64,000 nt of DNA, taken from Pseudomonadota bacterium. Lineage in GTDB: Bacteria > Myxococcota_A > Polyangia > Polyangiales > Polyangiaceae. The stretch is from NCBI GenBank assembly GCA_023418705.1, contig JAEZYZ010000110.1, forward strand, positions 5,023 through 69,022, written 5' to 3'. Position 1 is the stretch's first letter, and each line of letters starts with the position of its first letter. This document shows positions 48,907 to 59,011 of the stretch, piece by piece. The notes beneath the pieces were generated by a model. The model worked only from the letters and a program-made list of their open reading frames with translations. It searched no databases and was not told the origin of the DNA. Made by a program: the position numbers and the translations under genes.

Positions 48907-49854
48907 ATGAAGCGAACGTTGACACGTCACGCGCTGGCGGCGCTGCTCGCCTGCGCCGTGACCGCTGCGTGCTCCAATCAGAAACCCGCCACCACCGCGA
49001 CGTCTTCGGCCGATCAAGCGGGGTATGCCGAGCGCTACCCGAACGAGCTGTCCCAGACGCGCGCCCGGTTCATCGAGCACGAGAGCCGCTCGGGTCGCGT
49101 GGTTCAGGAGTTTTCCACCTACCCCGACGCGCTCAACGATCCGAGCTGGTCGCACGTCGAGGCGGTCGTCGACCGGGCAGACCAAGCGGGCAAGAGCAGC
49201 ACCTACGCGGACCAGCACGCCGAAAACCAGGCGGTCGAGGATTTTTTCTCCGAAGAGAAGACCGAGATCAACAATCGCGTGGCCGGGGCCGTGAACTACA
49301 CCGCCAAACAAAAGGGCGTGAAGGCCGATGGGCTCGCCGGCGCGGCGGTGCACGGCCTGGACAAGGCGGTGGAGAAGCAGCTCGAGGAGCGCCTGCGCGC
49401 GCACAACGAGGCGCACCGGTTCATCGACGACAACGAAGAGGCGCTCGGCAAGGCGAACCTCGAGAAGCTTCGGACCCAGGCGGACGACATCAGCTACGTG
49501 AGCTACGTGGTGTACGTCGGGATCCCGCAGACGCGCGACCGGCTGCAATCGATGATCGACGAGGCCAGCGGCGTCCGCAGCACGCTGCAGCGCACCATCG
49601 ATGAGTCCAACGCCATCGCGGCGGACCCGAGCCGCTCGGACGCCGAAAAGGCGGCCGCGCAAAAGCGAGCCACCGCGGCCAGCGAGGCCCAGGCCAAGCT
49701 CGACTCGGAGGTGCAGCAAGCCCAGCACGTGCTCACCGAGCTCGAAGAGCGGCAAAAGAAGCTCCAGCAGGACTACGAGGCGGCGCTCGATCAGCTCAAG
49801 CAAAAGCTGCAGGAGCGCGCGGCTCAGACCCCAGCAGAGCCCGCGACGTCCTGA
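48907..49854 (+). CDS. Exported lipoprotein with coiled-coil C-terminus
   Basis: 315 residues. Signal peptide with lipobox-like sequence (VTAAC, Cys22, or LLAC, Cys16). The middle (about 45-210) is helical with charged motifs (QAVEDFFSEEKTEINNRVAG); from about 215 to 310 it forms a long coiled coil (AQAKLDSEVQQAQHVLTELE, ERQKKLQQDYEAALDQLKQK). Such proteins may act as periplasmic tethers or adhesins; I do not recognise a family. It stands alone, about 180 bp after moxR. Confidence 0.75.
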   Translation: MKRTLTRHALAALLACAVTAACSNQKPATTATSSADQAGYAERYPNELSQTRARFIEHESRSGRVVQEFSTYPDALNDPSWSHVEAVVDRADQAGKSSTYADQHAENQAVEDFFSEEKTEINNRVAGAVNYTAKQKGVKADGLAGAAVHGLDKAVEKQLEERLRAHNEAHRFIDDNEEALGKANLEKLRTQADDISYVSYVVYVGIPQTRDRLQSMIDEASGVRSTLQRTIDESNAIAADPSRSDAEKAAAQKRATAASEAQAKLDSEVQQAQHVLTELEERQKKLQQDYEAALDQLKQKLQERAAQTPAEPATS

Positions 49855-50205
49855 CGGGCAGACCATCAGGACCTTCGGCCCACCTCGCGTCAGCGAAGAC
49901 GCTTCTCACCACCGAGCTAGCGTCGCGCGACGAACGGCGCGGCTTGGAGAGCGGGCACAGCAAGAGCGGAAGGGGACCGACGGCGTCGGTCACCGATCGG
50001 AGTCGAACTCCACGAATATTCTTCCGTCCTTCCGTTCCTTCCTGTGAACAAAATTGCGGATCGGAGATCGGGCACAGCAAGAGCGGAAGAGCGGATGGGG
50101 ACCGACGGCGTCGGCCCCCCATCGGGCTTTTGATGGATCTGCGTGACCCGACACCTTGGCGCTGCGCCGGGCTCAACTGCCCAAGTTTCATTTCCTGAAA
50201 AATTT
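49855..50205. other. Intergenic region with a duplicated sequence
   Basis: About 350 bp without a supported gene; two copies of one unit lie inside (separate entry). The spacer between them is pyrimidine-rich and AT-richer (for example CTTCCGTCCTTCCGTTCCTT), unlike the rest of the window. A minus-strand promoter for gtrA should not be here, since gtrA ends at the right border. Confidence 0.5.
49953..50114. repeat. Direct repeat of an intergenic element with internal palindrome
   Basis: GGGCACAGCAAGAGCGGAAG occurs at 49953-49972 and again at 50070-50089. In each case it is followed by GGGACCGACGGCGTCGG (starting 49973 and, after an inserted 7 or 8 bases, about 50098), whose core CCGACGGCGTCGG is a perfect inverted repeat. 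So there are two copies of a hairpin-bearing element in one orientation, about 117 bp apart. Possible dispersed repeat (REP-like), tandem terminator, or degraded duplication. Confidence 0.65.
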
Positions 50206-50592
50206 TCAATCCGCGTGCCGGAACACGAAGCGCTTGTGGAGCGGATAGTTGTATCCGGCAAAGATCGCCCCTCGGGCCAGCCACCAGACGAGCTGGTAGG
50301 GCCAGCTGGTGAGCGCGAGCAAGAGCTCGACCAGCGCGGCATTCAGCGCTGCGCTGCCGGCTGAAACGACGGCGTAGCGGGCGGCCATGCCCGGCAGCGC
50401 GCCGGTGCTGTTGAACGACCAGGAGCGGTTCAGCGTGAAGTTCACGGCCGCGCCAAGCAGACAACCGGCGAACGTCGCCGCCGCTGGCGCGACGCCGCCC
50501 AGGCTGACGAGCGTGGCCACGAGCGCGAAGTCCGCCGCCGTGGCCACGAAGCCAGCGGTCGCGTTGCGCAGCAGACCGCCGCGGCCAAGCAT
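50206..50592 (-). CDS. GtrA-family small membrane protein
   Basis: 128 residues. Four predicted helices: FVATAADFALVATLVSLGGV, FAGCLLGAAVNFTLNRSWSF, ALNAALVELLLALTS and LVWWLARGAIFAGYN. The pattern NFTLNRSWSF with the end YNYPLHKRFVFRH is the GtrA signature; the family flips or transfers polyprenyl-linked sugars across the membrane. It is 7 bp downstream of the AraC regulator on the same strand, so it may be co-transcribed with or controlled by it. Confidence 0.9.
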   Translation of the reverse strand: MLGRGGLLRNATAGFVATAADFALVATLVSLGGVAPAAATFAGCLLGAAVNFTLNRSWSFNSTGALPGMAARYAVVSAGSAALNAALVELLLALTSWPYQLVWWLARGAIFAGYNYPLHKRFVFRHAD

Positions 50593-50599
50593 CGTGAGC

Positions 50600-51547
50600 T
50601 CAGGCCGCCGCGCTCATCGCCTGGCCGCGCGCTCTGCGCCGGTAAGCGCCCGGTGCCGCCCCTGCCCAGCGCTTGAACGCCTTGCTGAAAGCGGCCTCCG
50701 ACTCGTAGCCCACCCGCTCGGCGATTTCGGCGAGCGTCGCGTGTCCGGCGCGCAGCATGCCGGCGGCTTTTTGCATCCGCCAGCGCGTGACGTAGTGCAG
50801 CGGCGGCTCGCCCACGAGCTGGGTGAAGCGCGAAGCAAACGCCGAGCGCGACATCCCGACCTTGGACGCGAGCACGGCCACCGTCCAGCTCTGCTCGGGG
50901 TTCTGGTGGATCAAGCCGAGCGCCGTGCCGATCTGCGGCTCGCTCAACGCGCGCAGCCAACCGCGCTCGGACTCCGAGCTGCCCGCCAGGTAGGCGCGCA
51001 CCAGCTGGATGAAGAGGATGTCCGCGAGCCGGTTCATCACGGTGGCGGCCCCCGGTCGATCGGACGCGGCCTCACAGGCGATGAACTGAAGCGTGGTCTC
51101 GAGCCAGCGCACCGCCCGACCGTGCTCTCCTTGCACCAAGACGACGCGCGGCAGCACGCTCAACAGAGGGTTATTGTGGCGGTCTTCGAAGCGCAGGCAG
51201 CCGCTGACCAACACCGAGCGCGCTTCGTTCGGGACGGCGTGGAGCAGCTGACCGCTCAGCGGCTCACGGCAGTCGAACATTTCCTGGAGCGGCCGTGGCA
51301 CCGTGGTCGGGTCGTCACGCAGCACGTGCTCGCTGCCCTGTGGGACCGCCACGACGTCGCCCGCCGAGAGCAACATCGGCTCTTCCCCCGCGACCTCGAG
51401 CCAGCAGCTGCCTTCGATCACCACGTGGAAGAGCGCGTGCTCACCGCTGGGAACCAACACGCCCCAAGGCGCCTTCAGCTCGACGCGGCCGTAGCAAGCA
51501 GCGTTCACCCGAACCGTCTGCAGAACATCCGTAAGTACGTCCATCAC
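50600..51547 (-). CDS. AraC-family transcriptional regulator with cupin-type sensor
   Basis: 315 residues; a second ATG one codon later (51544) is also possible. N-terminal cupin-like effector domain (about 10-180): ELKAPWGVLVPSGEHALFHV, GSCWLEVAGEEPMLLSAGDV, and PQGSEHVL. C-terminal double HTH (about 205-300): VAVLASKVGMSRSAFASRFT and LAEIAERVGYESEAAFSKAF, ending in RWAGAAPGAYRRRA. This arrangement is the cupin_6 type, often controlling its divergent or downstream gene. The likely target is gtrA downstream or a gene elsewhere; a palindromic site lies about 80-90 bp upstream of the start. Confidence 0.93.
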   Translation of the reverse strand: MMDVLTDVLQTVRVNAACYGRVELKAPWGVLVPSGEHALFHVVIEGSCWLEVAGEEPMLLSAGDVVAVPQGSEHVLRDDPTTVPRPLQEMFDCREPLSGQLLHAVPNEARSVLVSGCLRFEDRHNNPLLSVLPRVVLVQGEHGRAVRWLETTLQFIACEAASDRPGAATVMNRLADILFIQLVRAYLAGSSESERGWLRALSEPQIGTALGLIHQNPEQSWTVAVLASKVGMSRSAFASRFTQLVGEPPLHYVTRWRMQKAAGMLRAGHATLAEIAERVGYESEAAFSKAFKRWAGAAPGAYRRRARGQAMSAAA

Positions 51548-51872
51548 TGCTCCCGAGGTGGTTCGACGGGCCGCGTCAGGACCCGTCGATTGTACGTGCG
51601 CACAAGAAGGTTGCTTGATCTTGGACTGACCGTCCAGTCATGCCTTACATTTCCGGAGTTTGTGGGCCCCGCCCGCGGCTCGGGCCTCGGAGCGTCCTTG
51701 GTCCGGTGGCCCGACGAATCACGGCCTCCTCCTCGGGGCGGGGCTCCCGCCCCTTTCTAGAGCGACAAACGGTCTGCGGAGCGGAGCGTTTGTCGCGGAA
51801 ATGAGACCCTCTAGGAGCACCGAGCCGTGAGCAGACGAGCGGGATCTCGGCTCTGGCAAACGGGTCGGTGCT
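51548..51872. other. Intergenic region with three inverted repeats
   Basis: About 325 bp between the AraC regulator and the small lipoprotein gene, both on the minus strand. Inverted repeats: GGGGCGGG-GCT-CCCGCCCC (51735-51753), followed by TTTCT on the plus strand; GCGACAAACG (51762-51771) with CGTTTGTCGC (51787-51796); GAGCACCGA (51815-51823) with TCGGTGCTC (51865-51873), the last overlapping the lipoprotein stop codon. All arms are perfect. They may terminate the rsmA-lipoprotein transcript or act as binding sites. No gene is supported. Confidence 0.55.
51625..51639. promoter_or_regulatory. Palindromic site upstream of the AraC gene, putative operator
   Basis: GACTG-ACCGTC-CAGTC: 5-bp perfect arms with a 6-bp spacer, about 80 bp upstream of the AraC-type start, overlapping GGAC/GTCC arms. 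The form resembles regulator operators of the TGACTG-n-CAGTCA type. It is a single short site, so it is only a candidate. Confidence 0.35.
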
Positions 51873-52355
51873 CTAGCGCCCGCCAGCGCGGGAGCGACGC
51901 AGCGCCTCGGCGTCGACGACCAAAAATGCACGGTCGATCACCAGCTGGTCGTCGACCAGCACTCGCAAGTTCCAGGTGCCCGGCAAATCTTCGGGCTCGA
52001 ACCGGATCAAGTGCTCGAAGCGCCGCTGCCCCGATCGCACCGTCGCCTCCCCGAGCTCGACGAGCCGGCCCGTCTTGGTCTTGCGGGCCGCACCACTCGG
52101 CACATCGAGCTCCCAACGGATCGGCAGCGGACGCCGGAGCGGCTCGCTGAAAATGATGCGAAAGCCCTGCTCTTGTTTGGTGCGATCGAGCTCGAATGGA
52201 ACCTGTTCGCGCTCCTGGATCTGCCCCCCGTAGAAGACGCCGAACTTTGCGGATTCGACCAGAGGCTTGGGCCCGCGTGCATCACACGCCGCGACGACCA
52301 GCCAGGCCAGCAGCGCCGCAGCCTTTCGGGGAACGAAACGCTTCGCGCCCATCAT
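51873..52355 (-). CDS. Small exported lipoprotein, coupled to rsmA
   Basis: 160 residues. Signal peptide with Cys24 (AWLVVAAC). The mature part is beta-rich: AKFGVFYGGQIQEREQVPFE, FRIIFSEPLRRPLPIRWELD, RFEPEDLPGTWNLRVLVDDQ. This has an Ig-like look and no recognised family. Its ATG overlaps the rsmA stop by 4 bp, so it is translated from the DUF58-rsmA message. No function can be proposed beyond envelope location. Confidence 0.7.
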   Translation of the reverse strand: MMGAKRFVPRKAAALLAWLVVAACDARGPKPLVESAKFGVFYGGQIQEREQVPFELDRTKQEQGFRIIFSEPLRRPLPIRWELDVPSGAARKTKTGRLVELGEATVRSGQRRFEHLIRFEPEDLPGTWNLRVLVDDQLVIDRAFLVVDAEALRRSRAGGR

Positions 52356-53209
52356 TCACCGAGGACGGTCGAGAGGGCGCCGGCCATGCGCGCGAACGCC
52401 GCTGGCGGCAAGCTCTCGCCGCGTGCGTCGAGATCCACCTCCGCCTGATCTGCGGCCTGTTTCAACTGCGGAGGGTGCACGCCGGGCAACGACTGCCAAG
52501 CGTTGGCGAGTTTCTTGCGGCGCTGCCCGAAGGCCGCTCGAACCAGCTGGCGAAACAGCTCTGTCTCTTCCGTCATCGGCTCCGCCAGCGGGCTTAGCAC
52601 CACCACCGCAGAGTCCACCCGCGGCTGGGGATAGAAAGCGCCCCGCCGGATCAACAGCTCGCGCCGGCACCGAAACTGCACCTGCAAAAAGACGCTCGGG
52701 GCGCCGTAGTCTTTGCTGCCCGGCGACGCCGTGATGCGCTGGGCGACCTCGAGCTGCACCAAAAACACCAGCCGGTGAAGGCGTCGTGCCAGCGACGCCG
52801 CGCGCTCGAGCAGGGGCCCGGTGATCTGGTACGGCAAGTTGCCGGCGAGCACGTGCGGCGGCGGACACCCCATTAAGAGCTCGGCGGCGTCCACCGCCTT
52901 GGCGTCCGCCTCCAAGAGCTCGAGCCGGCCCGCGGCGATGCTCTCGGCAAACTCCGCGCGCAGCACCGGCAAAAGATCGCGATCGCGCTCGATGGCGAAC
53001 ACTCTGGCGGCCCGCTGCAACAAAGGCCGCGTCAACGCTCCGAGCCCGGCCCCGATCTCGACCACGCTCCCGCCCGGCGGCGACGTGGAGAGCTCGGCGA
53101 TCTGGCGCGCGAGGTTGGCGTCCAGCAAGAAATTCTGCCCGAAGTGGCGCTTCGGCCGGAGCCCGTGGTCAGCAAGCAGCTGCTTCGGATTGCGGTCCGT
53201 GGAGCTCAT
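52352..53209 (-). CDS. rsmA: 16S rRNA dimethyladenosine transferase RsmA (KsgA)
   Basis: 285 residues from the ATG at 53209. Methylates two adjacent adenosines near the 3' end of 16S rRNA (A1518/A1519 in E. coli numbering) late in 30S assembly. Motifs: KRHFGQNFLLD (20-30), SAM-binding VVEIGAGLGALT (49-60), catalytic NLPYQIT (124-130), and the C-terminal helical domain with FGQRRKKLANAW. The start overlaps the DUF58 stop by 4 bp, and the stop overlaps the following lipoprotein start by 4 bp, so the three are one coupled operon. Confidence 0.97.
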   Translation of the reverse strand: MSSTDRNPKQLLADHGLRPKRHFGQNFLLDANLARQIAELSTSPPGGSVVEIGAGLGALTRPLLQRAARVFAIERDRDLLPVLRAEFAESIAAGRLELLEADAKAVDAAELLMGCPPPHVLAGNLPYQITGPLLERAASLARRLHRLVFLVQLEVAQRITASPGSKDYGAPSVFLQVQFRCRRELLIRRGAFYPQPRVDSAVVVLSPLAEPMTEETELFRQLVRAAFGQRRKKLANAWQSLPGVHPPQLKQAADQAEVDLDARGESLPPAAFARMAGALSTVLGE

Positions 53210-54783
53210 GTCGCCGCCGGCGGCTCCGGCCGATCGGCCACGACGCGGCGCGGGCGGTGCACGGCCACGCCGAGGCCACGCAGCGCCTGCTCGCCGCGCT
53301 GCTCGGCCACCTGGACCCGCAGCGAGACCGCCGCGGCGACGGCGCGGGCGGTGGCGCCTTCGCCGACCGGCACGCTCGGCGCGTGCTGCATCGGGATCCA
53401 CAACAGGTCGACCCGGCGCCGCGGGTGCTTGAGCAGGGCGCGGCGGATCTCCGGGCGTGCCGCAGGATCGGGCGCGGGCGACCAGACATAAATCCGACTC
53501 GGCGCAGGCCGCGCCCTGCCGAGACGGCGCAGCGCCTCGGCCAGCTGCAGGTCCGTGCGGCTGCGCTCCGGTTCGAGCCGCGCCGGGGCGGACACCCCGA
53601 AGCTCGCCAGATAGCGGCGCAGCACCCGCTCCCGGCGCAACGCAGCGAACGGCTCGCCCACGTCGGGGAATGGCGCCCGCGGCAGCGCCCGCTCCACGCG
53701 TCGCAGCAGCCGATCGAGATCGCCGGGCGCCACGCCCCGGACGAGCGCCGGATCGAGCGGGCGCATGTGCTCATAGACGCGCAGCGCGACGTCCGCCTCG
53801 TCCCAGTCGCTGCGATCGGCGTCGTACGCGGCGGTCGCATGGCTGAGCGTCGCCATCAGCGCTGCCAGGTGCGCTGGTCCCCGATCCGGCTCGATCCAGG
53901 CGAGGGTGCGGCCTGCCACGATGCCGACACCGACGCGATCCCCGCGGGAGGCGTGCCGCTCGGCCACCGAGGCGACCTCATCGATGGCGTGGTCGAGCGG
54001 AGCGCTGCCAGGCGTCCCCGCCCAGAGCTCGATGGACGCGTCGAGCAGGAGCCAGACGATCTCTCGCTCATCCTGCTCGTACTCGCGCACGAGCAGCTTG
54101 CCCCGTCGCGCCGAGGCCTTCCAGGCGATGCGCTTGAAGGGGTCGCCCGGCTGGTGCTCGCGCAGCTCGCGCAGCTCGCTGCCGTCGCCCGCAAACCGAC
54201 CGCTGCGCCCGGCCTCGGCGCTGAGGCGGTTGCGCCCGCCGCGACCGGACCGCGACAGCACGCCGTACGGCCGCGGCATCACGTCGACGCCGAACGGATT
54301 GGCGAAGGTCAGCGGCACCTCGAACAGCCCGGGGCCACCGCGCACCTCGAGCGAGAGCCCGTGGATGCCGTGACGGCCCACACGCGGCCCCCGCACCCGA
54401 ACGGCCACCGAGAGCCGCCCTCCAGCGGGCACCTCTCCGGCGCTCGGCTCGATGCTGACGCGCAGGTTCGGCGAGCACACCGGCCGAAGCTCGACGAACC
54501 GCGCCGCGCGGGTGTCGCGGTTGCGCACCTCGGCCTCGATTTCGAGGCTCTCGTCCCGCGCGATGCGCCGGTAGCGCGGCTCGCTGCGCCAGAGCATTTC
54601 GAAGCCAGCCGCGCGGATCCGCGCCACGCCGAGCTCCGTCACCGCTCGGGCGACCGCCAGGCCGACGAGCAGCGCCCCCCCCCACGCGAACACCGCCGCT
54701 TGCTGCGCCGCCAGTCCGGCGAGCATCGTCAACGCCCCGGCGGCGGCCAAATGGCTCGTGGCGCGGGTGGGGTGGATCTGCAT
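53206..54783 (-). CDS. DUF58-domain membrane protein
   Basis: 525 residues. Two N-terminal helices (about 10-48), a beta-rich extracytoplasmic-like segment (about 60-185), then the DUF58 signature ELREHQPGDPFKRIAWKASA and GKLLVREYEQDEREIVWLLL (about 207-250), followed by a vWA-like domain with LDAS. DUF58 proteins are typical partners of MoxR ATPases in membrane complexes. In this window moxR and DUF4350 are 4.5 kb away and in the opposite direction, so the usual cluster has been split or rearranged. Coupled downstream to rsmA (ATGA). Divergent from the BamA-like gene, with 41 bp between starts. Confidence 0.88.
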   Translation of the reverse strand: MQIHPTRATSHLAAAGALTMLAGLAAQQAAVFAWGGALLVGLAVARAVTELGVARIRAAGFEMLWRSEPRYRRIARDESLEIEAEVRNRDTRAARFVELRPVCSPNLRVSIEPSAGEVPAGGRLSVAVRVRGPRVGRHGIHGLSLEVRGGPGLFEVPLTFANPFGVDVMPRPYGVLSRSGRGGRNRLSAEAGRSGRFAGDGSELRELREHQPGDPFKRIAWKASARRGKLLVREYEQDEREIVWLLLDASIELWAGTPGSAPLDHAIDEVASVAERHASRGDRVGVGIVAGRTLAWIEPDRGPAHLAALMATLSHATAAYDADRSDWDEADVALRVYEHMRPLDPALVRGVAPGDLDRLLRRVERALPRAPFPDVGEPFAALRRERVLRRYLASFGVSAPARLEPERSRTDLQLAEALRRLGRARPAPSRIYVWSPAPDPAARPEIRRALLKHPRRRVDLLWIPMQHAPSVPVGEGATARAVAAAVSLRVQVAEQRGEQALRGLGVAVHRPRRVVADRPEPPAAT

Positions 54784-54824
54784 GCCGGAAGGCTACCACT
54801 CGGAGCGGGGGGCTGTGTTAAGCG

Positions 54825-56666
54825 GTGTGGTCGCTCGTGTCGGAAGCCGCCCGCCGCCTTGCCCTCGCTGCCGCACTGCTCTGCGTCGCTCGCGGGGCGA
54901 GCGCCGATCCTGCCGCAGCACGCGCGCCGGCGGCGACCCCATCAGAGCTGTCCCCCTACGAGCGGCAAACCGTGGAGGACGTGCTCGCCGAGCTCGACGC
55001 CCGACTCGCCGAGGCGCCCGCGGGCAAGCGGATCGAGCGCGTCGACGTGGTGGCGCTCGATGTCTTCGAAGATCGCGATCCGGCCCCGAAGCTGCTCAAC
55101 GTCCTGCACGTGACGACCCGCGAGCGCGTGATCCGGCGAGAGCTGCTGTTCGATGTCGGCGATCCGTACCGCCCCAAGCGCATCGACGAGTCCGAGCGCA
55201 ACTTGCGCAGCCGGCGACAGCTCTCGCTCGTCTTGATCGTTCCGGTCGAAGGCAGCGCTCCGGACCGAGTTCGCGTGGTGGTGATCACCAAGGACGTCTG
55301 GAGCCTGCGGCTGAACTGGGGCGTGGAGTACGGACGCGGCGCGTTGACGCGCTTCGTGCTGCAGCCGAGCGAGGAAAACCTGTTCGGGACGCACGCCACG
55401 GTGGCAGGGCTGTTCGAGCTCCTGCCCGACGTCTACTCCGTCGGCGGGCTGTTCAGCCACGCGCGCCTCGGCGGGACGTGGCTTCGGAGCCTGATCAACG
55501 CGAACCTGGTCTTCAACCGTCGAACGGGCGAAAACGAAGGCAGCTTCGGGAGCCTCTACTACGGTCAACCGCTGTATTCGCTGCGCACCGAGTGGGCGTA
55601 CGAGGTGACGGCGTCGTGGCGCTACCTGATCAGCCGCAGCTTCACCGGCGACGTTCAACGCGTGTTCGATCCGCGCCCCCCCGGGCGGCGCGACGGCCCC
55701 TGCGGCGACCTGTGCATTCCGCTGGAGTACCGCACGGACGAGCTCTACGGCAGCTACTTGCTCACCCGCTCTTACGGGCGGCTCGACAAGTTCGACCTGT
55801 CCGTCGGCGCCGAGGCGCAGCGCCGCGCCTACCGCACGATCGACCTTCAAGACCGCGACCTGTCGGCGCGCGCCGCGTTCATCCGGCAGGAGGTCCCGGT
55901 CAGCGACACCCGCATCAGCCCCGTCTTTCAAGTGCGCGCGCACTCGACGCGCTTCACGAGCGTGCTCAACCTGACCACCCTGGGCCTCCAAGAAGACTAT
56001 CGCACGGGGCACGACCTGTACCTGCGCGTGTACCCCGCGGCGCGATCGTTCGGGTCGACCCGCGATCTATTCGGCACCTACGCCGCGATCGCGTACACGT
56101 TCCCGGTCTCCGACGGCCTGTTCCGAACGGTCGTCAGCAACACCATCGAGTTCGCGGGGCCCAATCGCACGGACGCCGAAGCGAGCGCGGCGCTCTTTTT
56201 GGCGACGCCGAGCCTCGGGTTCGGGCGCTTCATCTACTCGGCGTACTTGTTCCACCAATACGAGAACTACCTCAACGAGCGGCTCGAGCTCGGCGGCGAC
56301 ACCCGCCTGCGGGGCTATGCGCCCAGCGCCTTCCGCGGCAAGGACCTGCTGAGCAGCAACTTCGAGCTGCGGACGCGTCCGCTGTCGCTGTGGTCGGTCC
56401 AGGTGGGGGCCGCGGCGTTCTATGACGTCGGCGACGCCTTCGACGGCTTCGAGGATCTGGCGCTGAAGCAGGGCGGCGGCGCTGGCATCCGCGTGCTGTT
56501 GCCGCAGCTCGAGCGCACGGTGTTTCGCGTCGACTGGGGGGTTCCGTTGACCCCGGAGCCCGCGTGGCCCGGCGCCATGTTCTTGAGCTTCGCCCAAGCG
56601 TTCAACGTGCCGGCGCCGCTGCCGCCGAGCCAGGCGGCGGTGATCGCGCCAGTGCCGCTGTATTGA
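54825..56666 (+). CDS. BamA/TamA-like outer-membrane protein (POTRA plus beta-barrel)
   Basis: 613 residues from a GTG start. Signal peptide about 1-28 (LALAAALLCVARGASADP). A POTRA-like domain at about 67-140 (RVIRRELLFDVGDPYRPKRI, then RSRRQLSLVLIVPVEGSAPD), then a barrel with many amphipathic strands (for example VWSLRLNWGVEYGRGALTRF and FSHARLGGTWLRSLINANLV). Near the end LRGYAPSAFRGKDLLSSNFE resembles the L6 R-G-Y/F motif of Omp85 proteins; the last strands end FAQAFNVPAPLP. It probably inserts or exports something at the outer membrane. There is a single POTRA and the closest match is unclear. Confidence 0.8.
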   Translation: MWSLVSEAARRLALAAALLCVARGASADPAAARAPAATPSELSPYERQTVEDVLAELDARLAEAPAGKRIERVDVVALDVFEDRDPAPKLLNVLHVTTRERVIRRELLFDVGDPYRPKRIDESERNLRSRRQLSLVLIVPVEGSAPDRVRVVVITKDVWSLRLNWGVEYGRGALTRFVLQPSEENLFGTHATVAGLFELLPDVYSVGGLFSHARLGGTWLRSLINANLVFNRRTGENEGSFGSLYYGQPLYSLRTEWAYEVTASWRYLISRSFTGDVQRVFDPRPPGRRDGPCGDLCIPLEYRTDELYGSYLLTRSYGRLDKFDLSVGAEAQRRAYRTIDLQDRDLSARAAFIRQEVPVSDTRISPVFQVRAHSTRFTSVLNLTTLGLQEDYRTGHDLYLRVYPAARSFGSTRDLFGTYAAIAYTFPVSDGLFRTVVSNTIEFAGPNRTDAEASAALFLATPSLGFGRFIYSAYLFHQYENYLNERLELGGDTRLRGYAPSAFRGKDLLSSNFELRTRPLSLWSVQVGAAAFYDVGDAFDGFEDLALKQGGGAGIRVLLPQLERTVFRVDWGVPLTPEPAWPGAMFLSFAQAFNVPAPLPPSQAAVIAPVPLY

Positions 56667-56691
56667 TGACCGTCTCTTCGACCGAACCAGC

Positions 56692-57234
56692 TCAGTGCTC
56701 GCGCTGGCGAGCGTCGGCCTGCTCCATCGCGGCTTCCTCGATCGGCGCGCGCTCTTCCAGGAACGGAGGGTTGGGCGCCATCTGGAACTCGTGGAAGGTG
56801 CGGATGGTGGGCGGCGGCGGATCGCCGTAGAGCTCGAGCTGCGCTGCCGCCCAGAGCTCTCGCTTGACGAGGTCCCCGTGCTCGGCGCTCCCCGGCTCGC
56901 CCTCGAAGGCCTCCAGCGCCTCGTCCGCTTCCTTGAGCTCGAGCCGCGCCCGCACCGGGTCGACGTCGCCCTTGGCCACGAAGTTATCGGTGAGCAGGCG
57001 GGCCCGGTCGTCGGCCACCTGCACGAAGCCGGGGCCCACCGCGACGCGGTGTTCCTCTCCCGCTTGCCGGTAGCTCACGATGCCGGTTCGGAGCGCTGCC
57101 AGCAGCGGACGGTGTCCCGGCAGCACGCCGAACTCTCCCTCCACGCTCGGCGCGGTCAGCTCGCTGACCTGCTCGCTGAGCTTCACACCGTCCGGGGTGA
57201 TGATCTGCAAGTCGATGTGTGCGGCGTCTGCCAT
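56692..57234 (-). CDS. atpC: F1 ATP synthase subunit epsilon, with C-terminal extension
   Basis: 180 residues. Beta-sandwich (1-88): DLQIITPDGVKLSEQVSELT, APSVEGEFGVLPGHRPLLAA, then LLTDNFVAKGDVDPVRARLE and the C-terminal two-helix element ending about residue 137. A further 43 residues rich in Pro and Glu (DPPPPTIRTFHEFQMAPNPP) go beyond the usual family length of about 135. The subunit couples rotation of the F1 head and inhibits hydrolysis. Follows atpD by 8 bp on the same strand. No other atp genes are in the window, so this is a split cluster. Confidence 0.92.
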   Translation of the reverse strand: MADAAHIDLQIITPDGVKLSEQVSELTAPSVEGEFGVLPGHRPLLAALRTGIVSYRQAGEEHRVAVGPGFVQVADDRARLLTDNFVAKGDVDPVRARLELKEADEALEAFEGEPGSAEHGDLVKRELWAAAQLELYGDPPPPTIRTFHEFQMAPNPPFLEERAPIEEAAMEQADARQREH

Positions 57235-57242
57235 GGCAAACC

Positions 57243-58973
<1,731 letters not shown>

Positions 58974-59011
58974 TCAGGCTGGATCGGCCAGCCGGGCCGC
59001 CCGCTGAGCGC

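Noticed and set aside
49985..50015. GGAGTTCGACTCC on the minus strand as a tRNA T-loop
   Set aside because: No cloverleaf partners; it lies inside the duplicated intergenic element.
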